Below are positions 1 to 11,516 of a DNA stretch of 64,000 nucleotides, piece by piece. Made by a program: the position numbers and the translations under genes. The stretch is taken from positions 496,001 to 560,000 of the forward strand of contig MU008161.1 in the NCBI GenBank assembly GCA_010909165.1. Direction: 5' to 3'. How positions within the stretch are numbered: the first letter of the stretch is position 1; every line of letters begins with the position of its first letter. The notes under the pieces were generated by a model. That model searched no databases. It was not told where the DNA came from and saw nothing but the letters and a program-made list of their open reading frames with translations. The DNA is from Anthoceros angustus. Lineage: Eukaryota; Streptophyta; Anthocerotopsida; Anthocerotales; Anthocerotaceae.

Positions 1-1384
1 CCAAGCTTCGGGGTGCCTTGAACATTCTGTTTCAGCTCTTCATCACCATTGGGATTTTGATTGCCAACTTGGTGAACTACGGCACGGCCAAGATCGACCC
101 CTGGGGATGGCGCTTGTCCTTCGCAGGAGCCGGCGTGCCGGCTCTTATCCTCGGGATCGGTGGCATCGTCTTGCCTGACACTCCCAACTCCTTGATCGAA
201 AGAGGGAAGGTGGAGGAAGGGAGGCGAGTGCTGAAGAAAGTTCGGGGGACGGACGATGTGGAGGAGGAAATAGCGGAGCTCATCGAAGCCAGTGAAGCAG
301 CGAAGCAGGTACAGCTGGCTCGCAAACATTTGAAGCAAATGCGCATGTCGGTTCATTTTGTCTGAGGCTGTTTGTTTTCTCTCGTCCCTGCCCTGGCCAG
401 GTGACGAATCCATGGAAGAATATCTTGCTGAGAAGGAATCGACCGCAGCTGGTCATCACCGTTCTGTTTCAGCTGTTCCAGCAGATGACTGGGATCAACG
501 CCATCATGTTCTACGCTCCTCCCTTGTTCCAGACGCTTGGCTTCAAGTCGGATGCTGCGCTTTACTCCGCCATCATCACAGGAGTGGTGAACGTGTTTTC
601 AACCGTGGTGTCGGTGGTGAGTGTTGACCGCCTGGGCCGCAGAAAGCTGCTGTTGGAGTCCGGGTTTCAGATGTTCATTTCCATGGTAAGCACATGCTGA
701 AACACATGCTACGCCTTGATATTCCTGCTGTTCCATTTGATACTCGCCGAGTTGGTTGATGGTGAACTGGTGTTGCCTCCCTGTGCTCTGCAGGTGGCTA
801 TCGCTGTCCTCCTTGGTACCGGTATCAAAGATGGGCAATCCCTGCCCCACGGATCAGCCATCGCCGTGGTGCTGTTTATCTGCGTGTTTGTGTCGGGTTT
901 TGCGTGGTCATGGGGCCCCCTGGGTTGGCTTGTGCCATCCGAGATTTTCCCTCTGGAAACCCGATCTGCAGGCCAAAGCATCACAGTCTCCTTCAACCTC
1001 TTCTTCACCGGCGCCATTGCTCAGGCTTTTCTTTCCATGCTGTGCGCCATGAAGTATGGTATTTTCCTCTTCTTTGCGGGGTGGGTTGTGGTGATGACCA
1101 TTTTTGTCTATTGGTTTCTACCTGAGACCAAGGGAGTGCCCATCGATGAGATGAAGTACGTGTGGAGGAAGCACTGGTTCTGGAAGAGAGTCGTCCCCAG
1201 CACCGAAGACTCTGATTTCCCTCTTCCCACCATCAAGGGCGCCCAGAATGGAGACCATAAAAAGGACGGGGAAGTGGAGAATGAGGGCATCAAGAGCCCG
1301 CTTCGCAGCCCGCAGAACGGAGTGAAGAGCGACCAAAAGCAACCGCAACCCCGAACTCAGCTCCCAGCGATCCGTGGGAGGTGA
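1..1384 (+). CDS. STP-type hexose/H+ symporter, 3' part
   Basis: The 3' part of a monosaccharide transporter of the major facilitator superfamily; the 5' end lies outside the window. Exons read 1-308, 401-685 and 794-1384, with GT-AG introns and a continuous frame. Visible family motifs are [26 protein letters not shown], the [14 protein letters not shown] helix 7 signature, [11 protein letters not shown] in the loop after helix 8, and PETKG after the last helix. The VWRKHWFWK cytosolic stretch is typical of plant STPs. The protein should import hexoses with protons across the plasma membrane. The tail after PETKG (about 80 residues, charged, Pro/Gln-rich) is longer than in most angiosperm STPs. 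The family call is firm; substrate and paralogue cannot be decided. Confidence 0.95.
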
Positions 1385-1619
1385 CACCTTTTTTCAGGCT
1401 CTGGAAGCTGTACAAAACCCTATTTAATTTTTCATGCGTGATTTTAACTGTGTGAGAGTAGTTTTACAAATAGGTAGCACCCGCGATATGTAGACACAGG
1501 CTTTTGACTAATCTTGGGCTCCGTCAGTCGCAGCGGCTTAGCGAGACTTTGCTGTGAGACGTGTTGCCCCAAGTGTACAATAGAGAACTAATAATCACTC
1601 TTGCAAAGATGCCATAGTA
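1385..1619. other. 3' flank of the sugar transporter
   Basis: No reading frame of note. Probably 3' UTR and downstream flank, running up to the TA target site of the pogo-type element. It contains a 17-bp segment (1592-1608) that recurs immediately after that element (2876-2892). Confidence 0.5.
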
Positions 1620-2875
1620 CAGTCAGACCCCTCTAATTGGGAACAATTGGGAGTAGCAAAAATCGTCCCATTTAGAGGGGTTCCCGATTAGGCATTTTCA
1701 TCTTTTTTTTGAAAATAAAAATATTTAAAAAAAATCAAAAATCCTTTAAATCAAAAATTCGAAAGAGCTTAAAAGCTTCCAAAAAATCCAAAACAATCCA
1801 AAAAAATCCAAAATGCTCCCTCATACTACATAGCTGCCAACCTAATTCTAGTTTGCCGGGTTAAAATAATCATCAATCCTTGATTGATCTTTGAGTTACT
1901 TTCATCCAATGACTAGCAATATGTTTTTCCAAGCGAGAATGCAACTTCAAAGCATCAAGAGTGTTATGTGGCATCTCTTCCAAAACATCTTCACTATCCT
2001 CATAGCATTATCTGACATCCTTTGTCGACGGTCTTGGCGCTATGGTCTCCACGACGTATCATTCTCCTCACCACCGCTCATTGTGACAGGAGGGATTAAT
2101 GCTTGCCATATTTCGTCCTCTGTAGGAATATCGTAGTCTCAATCCTTCATCCTCCTCAAAGTTCGAGATACTCTTGGTCATCGTTGGATATCCAACATCG
2201 GCAATGGCAGGGTCCAACCATTTGTCTTTGTCATTCACAATCCTAGACAATGCACTTTTGGAAGCTGCTATTGAAAACTTCTATGTTGTCCATCTAGTCA
2301 ACTCCTTAAGTGTGCAAGAGTGTTGGACATAATATTCACAAACCTCTTTCTTTTGTTGCTTTGTTAGGGTAGCATGCTTGCGCGGCGGCCGTTCTTCGGT
2401 TATTCTTTGGCCTTCTCTCTGCACAAGCCTTCTGCTGTTCTTTGGCTATTCTTTGGCCTTTAACACCATAACACAACTTACAACACCATAAGACAACTTT
2501 TACAAATGAAACAACTTATGTACTAGGAACAATGCTTGATCACAAAGCATAGTGTCTGAACTACTACGGATATAGGCCCAATCTCGATGATCTATGTTTT
2601 ATGATATAATCTCGATAGCCTTTAACTTGACATAATCTCAATAACTCATGGTTTAATCTCGATAAGACGATTTCCTCAATTTTTTTAATTTTTTTAAATA
2701 TGTATTTTCCCTTTTACAGAGGTGTATTTGCATTGAATGTTTGGGAGATATGTTCCCATTTACAAATTAGAGGGGTTTCCCATTTAGCATGTAGCACATT
2801 CAAGGGAGTAAGCCCGGGCGTCCCATTTAAAGGGGGTTCCCATTTATAGGGGTCCCAATTAGAGGGGTTTGACTG
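1620..2875 (-). mobile_element. Degenerate pogo-type (Tc1/mariner superfamily) DNA transposon
   Basis: The element is bounded by about 23-bp terminal inverted repeats: left CAGTCAGACCCCTCTAATTG, right its reverse complement with one mismatch (CAATTAGAGGGGTTTGACTG). Both ends are flanked by TA, the target duplication of this superfamily. Ends beginning CAGTC and running into C/T-rich then AATT sequence are characteristic of pogo/Lemi1-like elements. Subterminal copies of the same motif (TTTAGAGGGGTTCCC near 1670, TTAAAGGGGGTTCCC near 2828) strengthen the call. At 1,256 bp it is shorter than an autonomous pogo element; the catalytic DDE domain is missing. A broken transposase reads on the minus strand inside it. 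Confidence 0.8.
1895..2400 (-). pseudogene. Pogo transposase remnant (CENP-B-type HTH)
   Basis: Read on the minus strand from about 2400, the sequence gives a basic lead (RPPRKHATLTKQQKKEV), then a CENP-B N-terminal type helix-turn-helix with CEYYVQHSCTLKELTRW, one in-frame stop after WTT, and FSIAASKSALSRIVNDKDKW. This matches the DNA-binding head of pogo-family transposases. Further on (about 1950-1990) another frame reads DALKLHSRLEKH after an acidic patch, resembling the C-terminal tail of these proteins. The DDE catalytic core between them is absent, so this is an internal-deletion derivative that cannot encode active transposase. Confidence 0.7.
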
Positions 2876-3384
2876 TAATCACTCTTGCAAAGTGCATCTC
2901 TATTGTCTTGGCTGAGTTCCAAATTTATGGCATGCTGCATGCTCGTTTGCCGTGGGTTTGTAAGTCATAAGAAGACTTACTGCAACAATACAAATATGTA
3001 CTCCAAGAATTATAGGATAAATTTTCTTTTTGAATGTAATTTTCAATTAAACTATTAAAAAAATATGCTACAAGGTTATAAAAAAGTGTATTATTAAAGT
3101 CCGTGATTCTTGCATCCCTTTCTTTGATCGCAATCAAAGCTTTGTCACACGTTTCAGCTAACCATGTATGACATACCGTAAAGACTTTAGAATACTTTGT
3201 GGTATTTTTCTTTAAATATTTTATATTATAAAATTATTTATAAAATATTCTTGTCATACCAAAAGATCATAACATCATGACTTCCTCGACGCTCGACGGC
3301 TGGCTCACTTATCGATGCAAAAATTCCTAGGAAATCCCTCCTTTAATCTAGGGTTAAGGATTAATGTAGTATCGTGGCCAGTAA
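2876..3384. other. AT-rich spacer
   Basis: AT-rich sequence between the pogo element and the gypsy-derived duplication. I see no gene, RNA or clear repeat apart from the 17-bp repeat at its left edge. Confidence 0.5.
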
Positions 3385-5335
3385 GCGTTGGCACAACAAC
3401 ATGGTGGCCTCGGGCATGGGTAAGGACTGCCACATCAACACGCACCAACGATGCAAGCGCGCCCACAAGGAGGGCATCGATAAGATGTAAACCGAATGCA
3501 ATCTCATCAACATCTTCAGCAATTGTGCACCCGCCCGCAGCACCTATGTAGACCTCAACTCGAGGTAGGCAATTCTTTGCGTCACCGCAATATTGAATCT
3601 ATGATCCAAAGAAGGATATAGAAGTATATACCGATACGTCAGATATTGCATTTGGAGGAGTGCTCATGTAAGAAAATAGGCTAGTGGTTTACGAGTGAAG
3701 GAAGTTGCATGAACCTAAAAGGAAGTACCCCATTGAAGATGATTGTTGTCAGCAATTGTCTCAAGCTTTGAAGACTTTATCTTCTAAGAAGATCTTTTGT
3801 GCTATACACAAACAATGTAAGCACGAGCTTTTTACTAATCGATTCACGACTAAATCTTTGGACAAGCTAGATGGCAAGATTTCTTAGCAATGTATGATGT
3901 GGCTATCAAGTACAAGCTACGGAAAGAGAGTCTCGTGGCGGATGCTTTAAGTTACACGGAGAGTTTATATTTGATTACTTCTTTTACGCTAAAGAGACCT
4001 AAACTAGCTGCAACATAGATGGTGATTGAGCCAAGGGACACTCACGCGCATATCAAAGAAGCTTATCTGCGAGATCCATTGATACAAGACTAGATCAATG
4101 AAGTCGAGCAACCGCCTACCTTGGCATAAAGAGTTGGTGGCCAAAGAATGTGCGATGTGCATATGTTTTGGGATTGGCTAGCATGTACAAGAGATTTGTA
4201 TCGATGTTTAGTAAGATTCGCCCCATTAAGCGATCTCTTGAGGATCCATCCTGATACATCTACAGAGACAATGAATTCTAGGAAGTCTATCTCTTTCTTA
4301 ACAAAGTCACACTTTGTTATAGCTAAGAACAAAGAATTTGCTCTTAACTTTTCTAACACTTTTCTCAAGTGTTGGACATGCTCTTCTAAGGAAGAACTAC
4401 TAGAAAATGACATTTTGTGATGGCATAGGTGCATTTGAACATGACAGTGTCCAGGCAATCAACAATGGCATAAACATGACTTTGAAGACCAACGTCAACA
4501 AGTTTGAAGGGGTACAGGGTGGCAACAAGCCTAAATGTGTGCCACTGCCTGAAAAGTCTTGTCTCGAGACATTTTTGATGGATTGGAGGTGATAACTATT
4601 GAGGATGGTGTGATACAAACCAACGTAAACATAACTACATACATTGGTAAGGTGTTTGTGCACGATAGCTTTAAGCAGTTTGGTGATCATAATGTAGGTT
4701 CAGCTTCCGGAAATAGGAGACCTTTAAATCAGCATTATGATAAGAATACAAAAGAGAGAATGAAAGTATTCTTGTTGATTTTGTATTACTAAGAATATAA
4801 TAGGTCTATAGAGCATAAAAAGAGAAGAGCGAAAAGGTCGCATATTATTAAGAGAAGATCGAAAAGGTCACGTGAAAAGAGCACTTACTAAGATCATGGC
4901 ATAAGAGAAAAGTCCACAAAAGTGGCAAAAGTCCACAAAGGTGGCACCAAAGATCGAAATGGTTGCATATATAATCAAAGACCACCGCAGATGGCAATAG
5001 GAGACCGAAAAGGTCGCATAACATAAAAATGCACTATAAGTTATAAAGCATATGGTACCATAATTAGGAATTGATCACCCCAATGTAATTAGATAAGATA
5101 TCTTAAAGCAAGATTTGCTAAACCACGACAACAATTAGGCCTTCGTCACCATGAGCAGTCAATGACATAACGAATTGAGTGGCCATGGAAGTTCATCCCC
5201 TTGTATTTCGGGAACACATATCCCTTAGTAAGTATCGCGCCTATAGCTTATGTTGGTGCCACAGCAATGGCGTGATTGAAGATGCTCGCTCGCTTGAAAT
5301 ACTAGGCGAAGGGAGAATGGGGAGTAAAAGCGATG
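3385..5335. mobile_element. Scrambled Ty3/gypsy retrotransposon fragment, copy A
   Basis: On the plus strand about 3615-3960 reads as decayed RNase H (YTDTSDIAFGGVLM, RKLHEPKRKYPIEDD, then YKLRKESLVADAL), and 4125-4250 as the thumb/connection part of reverse transcriptase (MFxLGLA...FSKI-like, partly frameshifted). On the minus strand 4270-4430 reads as the reverse transcriptase stretch LEEHVQHLRKVLEKLRAN followed by CDFVKKEIDFL. In an intact element these blocks run in one direction, so one block has been inverted. A further open stretch (4400-4790) has no clear match. Stops and frameshifts throughout; not functional. Confidence 0.75.
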
Positions 5336-7293
5336 GCGTTGGCACAACAACATGGTGGCCTCGGGCATGGGTAAGGGCGCCACATCAACACGCACCAACG
5401 ATGCAAGCGCCCACAAGGAGGGCATCGATAAGATGTAAACCGAATGCAATCTCATCAACATCTTGACAATTGTGCACCCGCGGCACCTATGTAGACCTCA
5501 ACTCGGGGTAGGCAATTCTTTGCGTCACCGCAATATTGAATCTATGATCCAAAGAAGGATATAGAAGTATATACCGATCGTCGGATATTGCATTTGGAGG
5601 AGTGCTCATGTAAGAAAATAGGCTAGTGGTTTACGAGTGAAGGAAGTTGCATGAACCTAAAAGGAAGTACCCCATTGAAGATGATTGTTGTCAGCAATTG
5701 TCTCAAGCTTTGAAGACTTTATCTTCTAAGAAGATCTTTTGTGCTATACACAAACAATGTAAGCACGAGCTTTTTTACTAATCAGTTACGACTAAATGCT
5801 GGACAAGCTAGATGGCAAGATTTCTTAGCAATGTATGATGTGGCTATCAAGTACAAGCTACGGAAAGAGAGTCTCGTGGCGGATGCTTTAAGTTACACGG
5901 AGAGTTTATATTTGATTACTTCTTTTACGCTAAAGAGACCTAAACTAGCTGCAACATAGATGGTGATTGAGCCAAGGGACACTCACGCGCATATCAAAGA
6001 AGCTTATCTGCGAGATCCATTGATACAAGACTAGATCAATGAAGTCGAGCAACCGCCTACCTTGGCATAAAGAGTTGGCTGCCGCCAAAGAATGTGCACG
6101 ATGTGCATATGTTTTTGGGATTGGCTAGCATGTACAAGAGATTTGTATCGATGTTTAGTAAGATTACTGCCCCATTAACTGATCTCTTGAGGATCCATCC
6201 TGATACATCTACAGAGACAATGAATTCTAGGAAGTCTATCTCTTTCTTAACAAAGTCACACTTTGTTATAGCTAAGAACAAAGAATTTGCTCTTAACTTT
6301 TCTAACACTTTTCTCAAGTGTTGGACATGCTCTTCTAAGATAGAACTACTAGAAAATGACATTTTGTGATGGCATAGGTGCATTTGAACATGACAGTGTC
6401 CAGGCAATCAACAATGGCATAAACATGACTTTGAAGACCAACGTCAACAAGTTTGAAGGGGTACAGGGTGGCAACAAGCCTAAATGTGTGCCAGCAGCCA
6501 GTGCGAGTGCTGTCTCAGACATTTTTGATGGATTGGAGGTGATAACTATTGAGGATGGTGTGATACAAACCAACGTAAACATAACTACATACATTGGTAA
6601 GGTGTTTGTGCACGATAGCTTTAAGCAGTTTGGTGATCATAATGTAGGTTCAGCTTCTGGAAATAGGAGACCTTTAAATCAGCATTATGATAAGAATACA
6701 AAAAGAGAGAATGAAAGTATTCTTGTTGATTTTGTATTACTAAGAATATAATAGGTCTATAGAGCATAAAAAGAGAAGAACGAAAAGGTCGCATATTATT
6801 AAGAGAAGATCGAAAAGGTCACGTAAGAAAAGAGCACTTACTAAGATCATGGCATAAGAGAAAAAGTCCACAAAAGTGGCAAAAGTCCACAAAGGTGGCA
6901 CCAAAAGATCGAAATGGTTGCATATATAATCAAAGACCACTGCAGATGGCAATAGGAGACCGAAAAGGTCGCATAACATAAAAATGCACTATAAGTTATA
7001 AAGCATATGGTACCATAATTAGGAATTGATCACCCCAATGTAATTAGATAAGATATCTTAAAGCAAGATTTGCTAAACCACGACAACAATTAGGCCTTCG
7101 TCACCATGAACAGGTCAACTGACATAACGAATTGAGTGGCCATGGAAGTTCATCCCCCTTGTATTTCGGGAACACATATCCCTTAGTAAGTATGCTGCCT
7201 ATAGCTTATGTTGGTGCCCTGGCAATGGCAGTGATTGAAGATGCTCGCTCGCTTGAAATACTAGGCGAAGGGAGAATGGGGAGTAAAAACGTG
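5336..7293. mobile_element. Scrambled Ty3/gypsy retrotransposon fragment, copy B
   Basis: The second tandem copy, slightly better preserved. The plus strand around 5770-5930 gives LRLNAGQARWQDFLAMYD and ESLVADALSY, the end of gypsy RNase H. At 6070-6200 it gives LPPKNVHDVHMFLGLASMY and FSKITAPLTDLLR. The minus strand at 6215-6400 gives LEEHVQHLRKVLEKLRAN, so this copy shares the internal inversion near 6190-6215. An open plus-strand stretch of about 130 codons (6356-6751) has no family I recognise; by position it may be gag- or protease-derived. Just downstream, short repeats of the type GAAAAGGTCGCAT recur. Confidence 0.78.
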
Positions 7294-8436
7294 GCGCATG
7301 GCAGAGTGTCCAAAACTGCACCTTTTGTTGCAATTAACGGTTGGACAAGGCTAATAGGGAACTAGGATGGTAGATGTAATATTGCGCATTTCTATGGGAG
7401 GATTCTGACGGCGTACGGTAAGACAACTTGAGAATCGTAGTCTAATGTGCATTCGAGGCCACACGTAATGTGGCGTACTCGAGCATGCATGCATCATGAG
7501 CTTGCAAGTGATAGAACATATGGTATGGCACCTGAAATGCCATTAATATAATACACAAAAAAAAGGCCCCAGATATAATGCAAATGGAACATAAATAAAA
7601 GTAGTAAGAGTGATTAAAAGAGTGTCCTAATAAGCGGAGAGGACACGAGACACATAGGGTGGAATGTCATAGGATCTTTTACATGATGCAATTGATACAC
7701 AAAAATATCCTTACGAAACTATAATATTGATACACAAAAATATCCTTACGAAACTATAATATTGCCGTAAAAAATGACTGACTATCATGTACAGGATCTC
7801 ATATTGGCGCTCGAACGAAGCTCGGGAGAAATGGAATATTCCAATCGTCCATCTGGTCTATGGAGAAATAAAACATCTTAAAACAGAGTGAGGACAAGCC
7901 TGCAGGTTGCATAGGCTCGTCGTTCATACAAAATACAAACCAGGACGAAATTCTCGCCAAAGCAGTAAGACGTAAGAAAGTACGTATTTCCACCCGAGGG
8001 TCGTACACCGAGCCTAGTCATGGGCCACAAACGACCGGCCGAGCCAACTCACAAAGAACGTGGCAAACGGGGGCAGTATAAACACGATGGGCGTGCTCCG
8101 CTTCAGCAATCCGACAGAAAACAGAGGCACTGTTTTAGAGAGCGCTGTCTCCGATTGGTGCTTTACCTCGAATCCTCGATGTACCGCATCAGGTGTGGAA
8201 TTGCGGATTTGGCTTGCTGGCAGCTGCCACCTACAACTCAATCCCTCGACAGCGCTGGTGTCTTGGAGGCGCAAGGAAACGATCCTGTTGTGCATGCTTC
8301 AAAAGCTGAGCAGACGCTTTGGAACAAGTCGTGGAGCTCTCGACTGCTTTGATCCAGCCTTGTCTGGGTTTGTGACTCAGACTGGAAGTAGGTGGGGATC
8401 GGATAGCGAGCAGGCGCCTCGATGAGCTGAAACTGC
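7294..8436. other. Spacer and probable 5' region of the dioxygenase gene
   Basis: No supported gene. It holds a perfect 35-bp direct tandem repeat (7691-7725 and 7726-7760). From about 8000 on, base composition rises towards that of the following gene and a TATAAAC motif lies at about 8077. That motif could be the promoter of the homogentisate dioxygenase gene, with a 5' UTR of about 330 bp. Confidence 0.4.
7691..7760. repeat. Direct tandem repeat, 2 x 35 bp
   Basis: Two adjacent identical 35-bp units beginning ATTGATACACAAAAATATCC; the second runs straight on from the first. Confidence 0.9.
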
Positions 8437-10742
8437 ATGGCTGCCGTGGCGAGCGCGCGATCTGCTGTGGGAGCGTCTGGATTCCCTCAGGCTTCCGGTG
8501 CGGTAACGTTTGCGGCTGGCCGCAGATCTGAGGAGGATGAAGTTGACAAGGCAGTAGTTTCCACCGGCTCGGTGGGCGGTGGATTGGCAGGGGAGAGGAG
8601 GGATGAGGGCTTCTCCAATCTCCAGTACCAGAGCGGCTTCGGGAACCATTTTGCCTCCGAGGCGCTCGTGGGCGCGTTGGTGGTGGGGCAGAACAGCCCG
8701 CTGGTTTGCCCCTACGGCTTGTACGCCGAGCAAATTTCTGGCACTGCCTTCACTGCCCCTCGGAAAGTGAATCAGAGGACGTACGAGGAATTCCTTCCTT
8801 GAAGTTTGTGCGTCAATTTGATGGAAGCGGGAGTCTGATGGTGGCTGAATTTTGCTGGTTATGTGTTGCGCTTTTCGTGTTGTGAAGGTGGCTGTATCGG
8901 ATTAAGCCTTCGGTCACCCACGAGCCGTTTACCCCTCGCTTGCCGGAGCACAAGTATTTGGTGGGGGACTTTAGCGGAGCTTCAGGATACGTGAATCCTA
9001 CTCAGCTGCGCTGGAAGCCTGGTGATTTTCCCGAGGCTCCTACAGATTTCATAGACGGGTTGATTACCGTTTGTGGGGCTGGGAGTCCTGCTCTTCGGCA
9101 TGGTTATGCTGTGCATCTGTAAGTGAAATGATGGCTTTGTGGAGGAGGAATTGGGGGCTTTGTGGAGTTCTTGTTGTTTGACTTGACAATGTGCTGCTCA
9201 GGTACGTGGCTAATAAATCGATGGAGGACTCAGCCTTCGCAAATGCCGATGGTGACTTTCTCATCGTTCCACAACAAGGAAGTAAGGGCCGTGACTCTCT
9301 GTGGCAGGATTGTACGAGATGAAGGCTGAGGCTGTGAGCATGCAAGTCATTGTCATCTGCAGGGTAAGCGCAGTCTTAACAAGCTTGTGTTGCCATCAGG
9401 GCTGTGGATCACGACAGAAGTAGGGAAGCTGGAAGTCCTCCCAGGTGAGGTGGCTGTGATCCAGCAGGGTTTCCGGTTTGCTGTTGACTTGCCTGATGGA
9501 CCCTCCCGAGGCTACATAGTGGATGTGTACAGCGGACACTTCCAGCTGCCAGATCTTGGTCCTATAGGTGAGACCCTTTTTTCTCTGTCCGTCTTGGATT
9601 TCTTGCTAGGCTGTCTCTTGATGCAGCTGGTGAGGACTGGTTTGATTCTTGTGTCACAGGAGCTAATGGACTCGCTCAACCCCGGGACTTTTTGACGCCC
9701 GTAGCTTGGTACGAGGTCAAAACACGTCCAGGGTATAAAGTGGTTCACAAGTTTGGAGGCCTTCTATTCCAAGCTCACCAGGATTTCTCCCCTTTCAATG
9801 TGGTTGCCTGGCATGGAAACTACGCTCCATACAAGGTGATTCTTCCTTGGCATACCTCTGTCTTTCTGTCCAGCGCATTGATCTGGTCGTTCGTTTGACC
9901 TTCAGCGGAAGATTTCTTGTTTGGTCCTGTTCAGTATGACCTCCGTAAGTTCTGTCCCTACAGCACGGCCTTATTCGACCATTCAGATCCTTCCATTCAC
10001 ACAGGTAGCTTGGCAACCTTGTCTCACTTCACTGGCCATCTAAGTCACGTTAAAAGTTAACCGAGGTGCTTCTAACACAACCCATCTCGCTGCCCCTATC
10101 CCAGTCTTGACGGTACCATCAGAGAGGCCAGGAGTGGCTGTCGTCGACTTCGTGGTTTTCCCTCCTCGTTGGTCTGTCGCTGAGCACACCTTTCGTCCAC
10201 CCTACTTTCACCGCAACTGCATGAGCGAGTTCATGGGCCTCATCACAGGAACGTACGAGGTAGTGCTCAGCCTTCTCTACCCAAGGTCCTGCTATCACCC
10301 TAAACTCACAGGCTTCATAACTCTCTTACTCTTTTGTCCCCTGTGGGATTGGCACTGGCGATTGACCAGGGAAAGGCGGAAGGATTTCTCCCAGGAGGTG
10401 CGAGTCTCCACAATTGCATGACCCCACATGGCGTGGACGCAGCAACATACGAGGTGGGCAGACCAGACCATCTTCCAACCTTCACTCACCGCTCGTCCTT
10501 CCTGTTCTCTCCTGAAACCGGAAACCTTCTCATGTCTCGGTTTCCCGCAGAACACCATATCAGGGGGATTGGAGCCCACCAAAATTCAAGAGGACACCCT
10601 GGCCTTCATGTTCGAGTCATCCTTGGTTCCTCGAGTGACACCTTGGGCACTCAACTCCCCAACCCTTGATGTAGATTATTACAAGGGCTGGATTGGACTT
10701 CGGTCCCACTTTGATGCAAGCAGCAAGGAGTTTCTCTCTTAG
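8437..10742 (+). CDS. HGO: Homogentisate 1,2-dioxygenase
   Basis: Opens the ring of homogentisate to maleylacetoacetate in tyrosine degradation. Nine exons join in frame: 8437-8780, 8888-9118, 9202-9281, 9400-9567, 9660-9835, 9935-10004, 10105-10259, 10370-10453, 10551-10742. The product follows the plant enzyme throughout: [104 protein letters not shown]. The iron ligands of the family (His in AEHTF, Glu in MSEF, His in TPHG) are all present. The N terminus has about 60 extra residues before LQYQSG compared with Arabidopsis; it is Ala/Gly-rich and could be a targeting sequence or a wrong start. Intact and probably functional. Confidence 0.96.
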
Positions 10743-11516
10743 GAGTTTCTCATCAAGCTGCTCATCACAGGCCGCTGTAAATAGGCACAAGAAACCGAGA
10801 TCGTGAAGCTCCTTTCTGAGGCCATGCCTTACTGTGATTGGAACAATTTCATGATGTCAGTGCCAAAATTCTTCCCGTCTCCACGCCGTTCTGGTGTTTT
10901 AGAATCGTGACCCTCAAGTTTCGGCGCACAGCTCAAAGAGATCGTGGTTACGCACGTCTGCCTTGGATATTCGAGCCGTCAACGGTAACGGGGTGTGGTT
11001 GCGTTTGTATAAACGGGGCGGGCTGGAAAGAGCGTACGCGTACAGGAGCGCTCCCTCTTCGAAACGAAACGGAACTATATTTGAAGAGGCGGAGAATGAG
11101 CAGGGAGCGGAAGGTGCGTCTGTATATACTGTGAGCGGCTGTTCCGGCTACCATCTTGGGCAGCCCGGTTGCATTTGGGACTACACGGAGAGCCCACTGC
11201 GCGCTGGAAAGGCGGTAGAAGCCATAGCTTCCGGCGGCCGCGATTTTTCCTGAACACGCAACCTCTTTGTCAGTTGTCGCTGTGTTGCACAACGTCCATT
11301 GTCAGTGTTCGCGGCGGGCGTCGTTTTTTCCCAGCTTCACGACCGGATCATGTCGGCTGGAGTGATCGATTGAGAAAGCTCACGCGCCGGGTGAAGGAAA
11401 GGGAGAAGGGAGGCGAGGGAGGTTTTGCAAGGTGGGAGTGTTGCTGCCGCGGCCATAGCGTGGGGAGGACCTTCGTGGCGGCGGCGGGCTCAGCGGCGGC
11501 TGCGGCGGCCTACGCC
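10743..11516. other. Intergenic region upstream of the coiled-coil gene
   Basis: Three-prime flank of the dioxygenase gene followed by GC-rich sequence that probably contains the promoter and 5' UTR of the next gene. TATA-like motifs occur near 11007 and 11121. No supported coding region. Confidence 0.4.

Larger units (their letters stand above)
3385..7293. repeat. Tandem direct duplication, about 1.95-kb unit
   Basis: Two copies lie head to tail, 3385-5335 and 5336-7293 (offset about 1,951 bp), and are nearly identical along their length. The differences are small and cluster at CAG/CTG-containing spots and short runs. Both copies carry the same scrambled retroelement content, so the scrambling came before the duplication. 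Confidence 0.9.
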
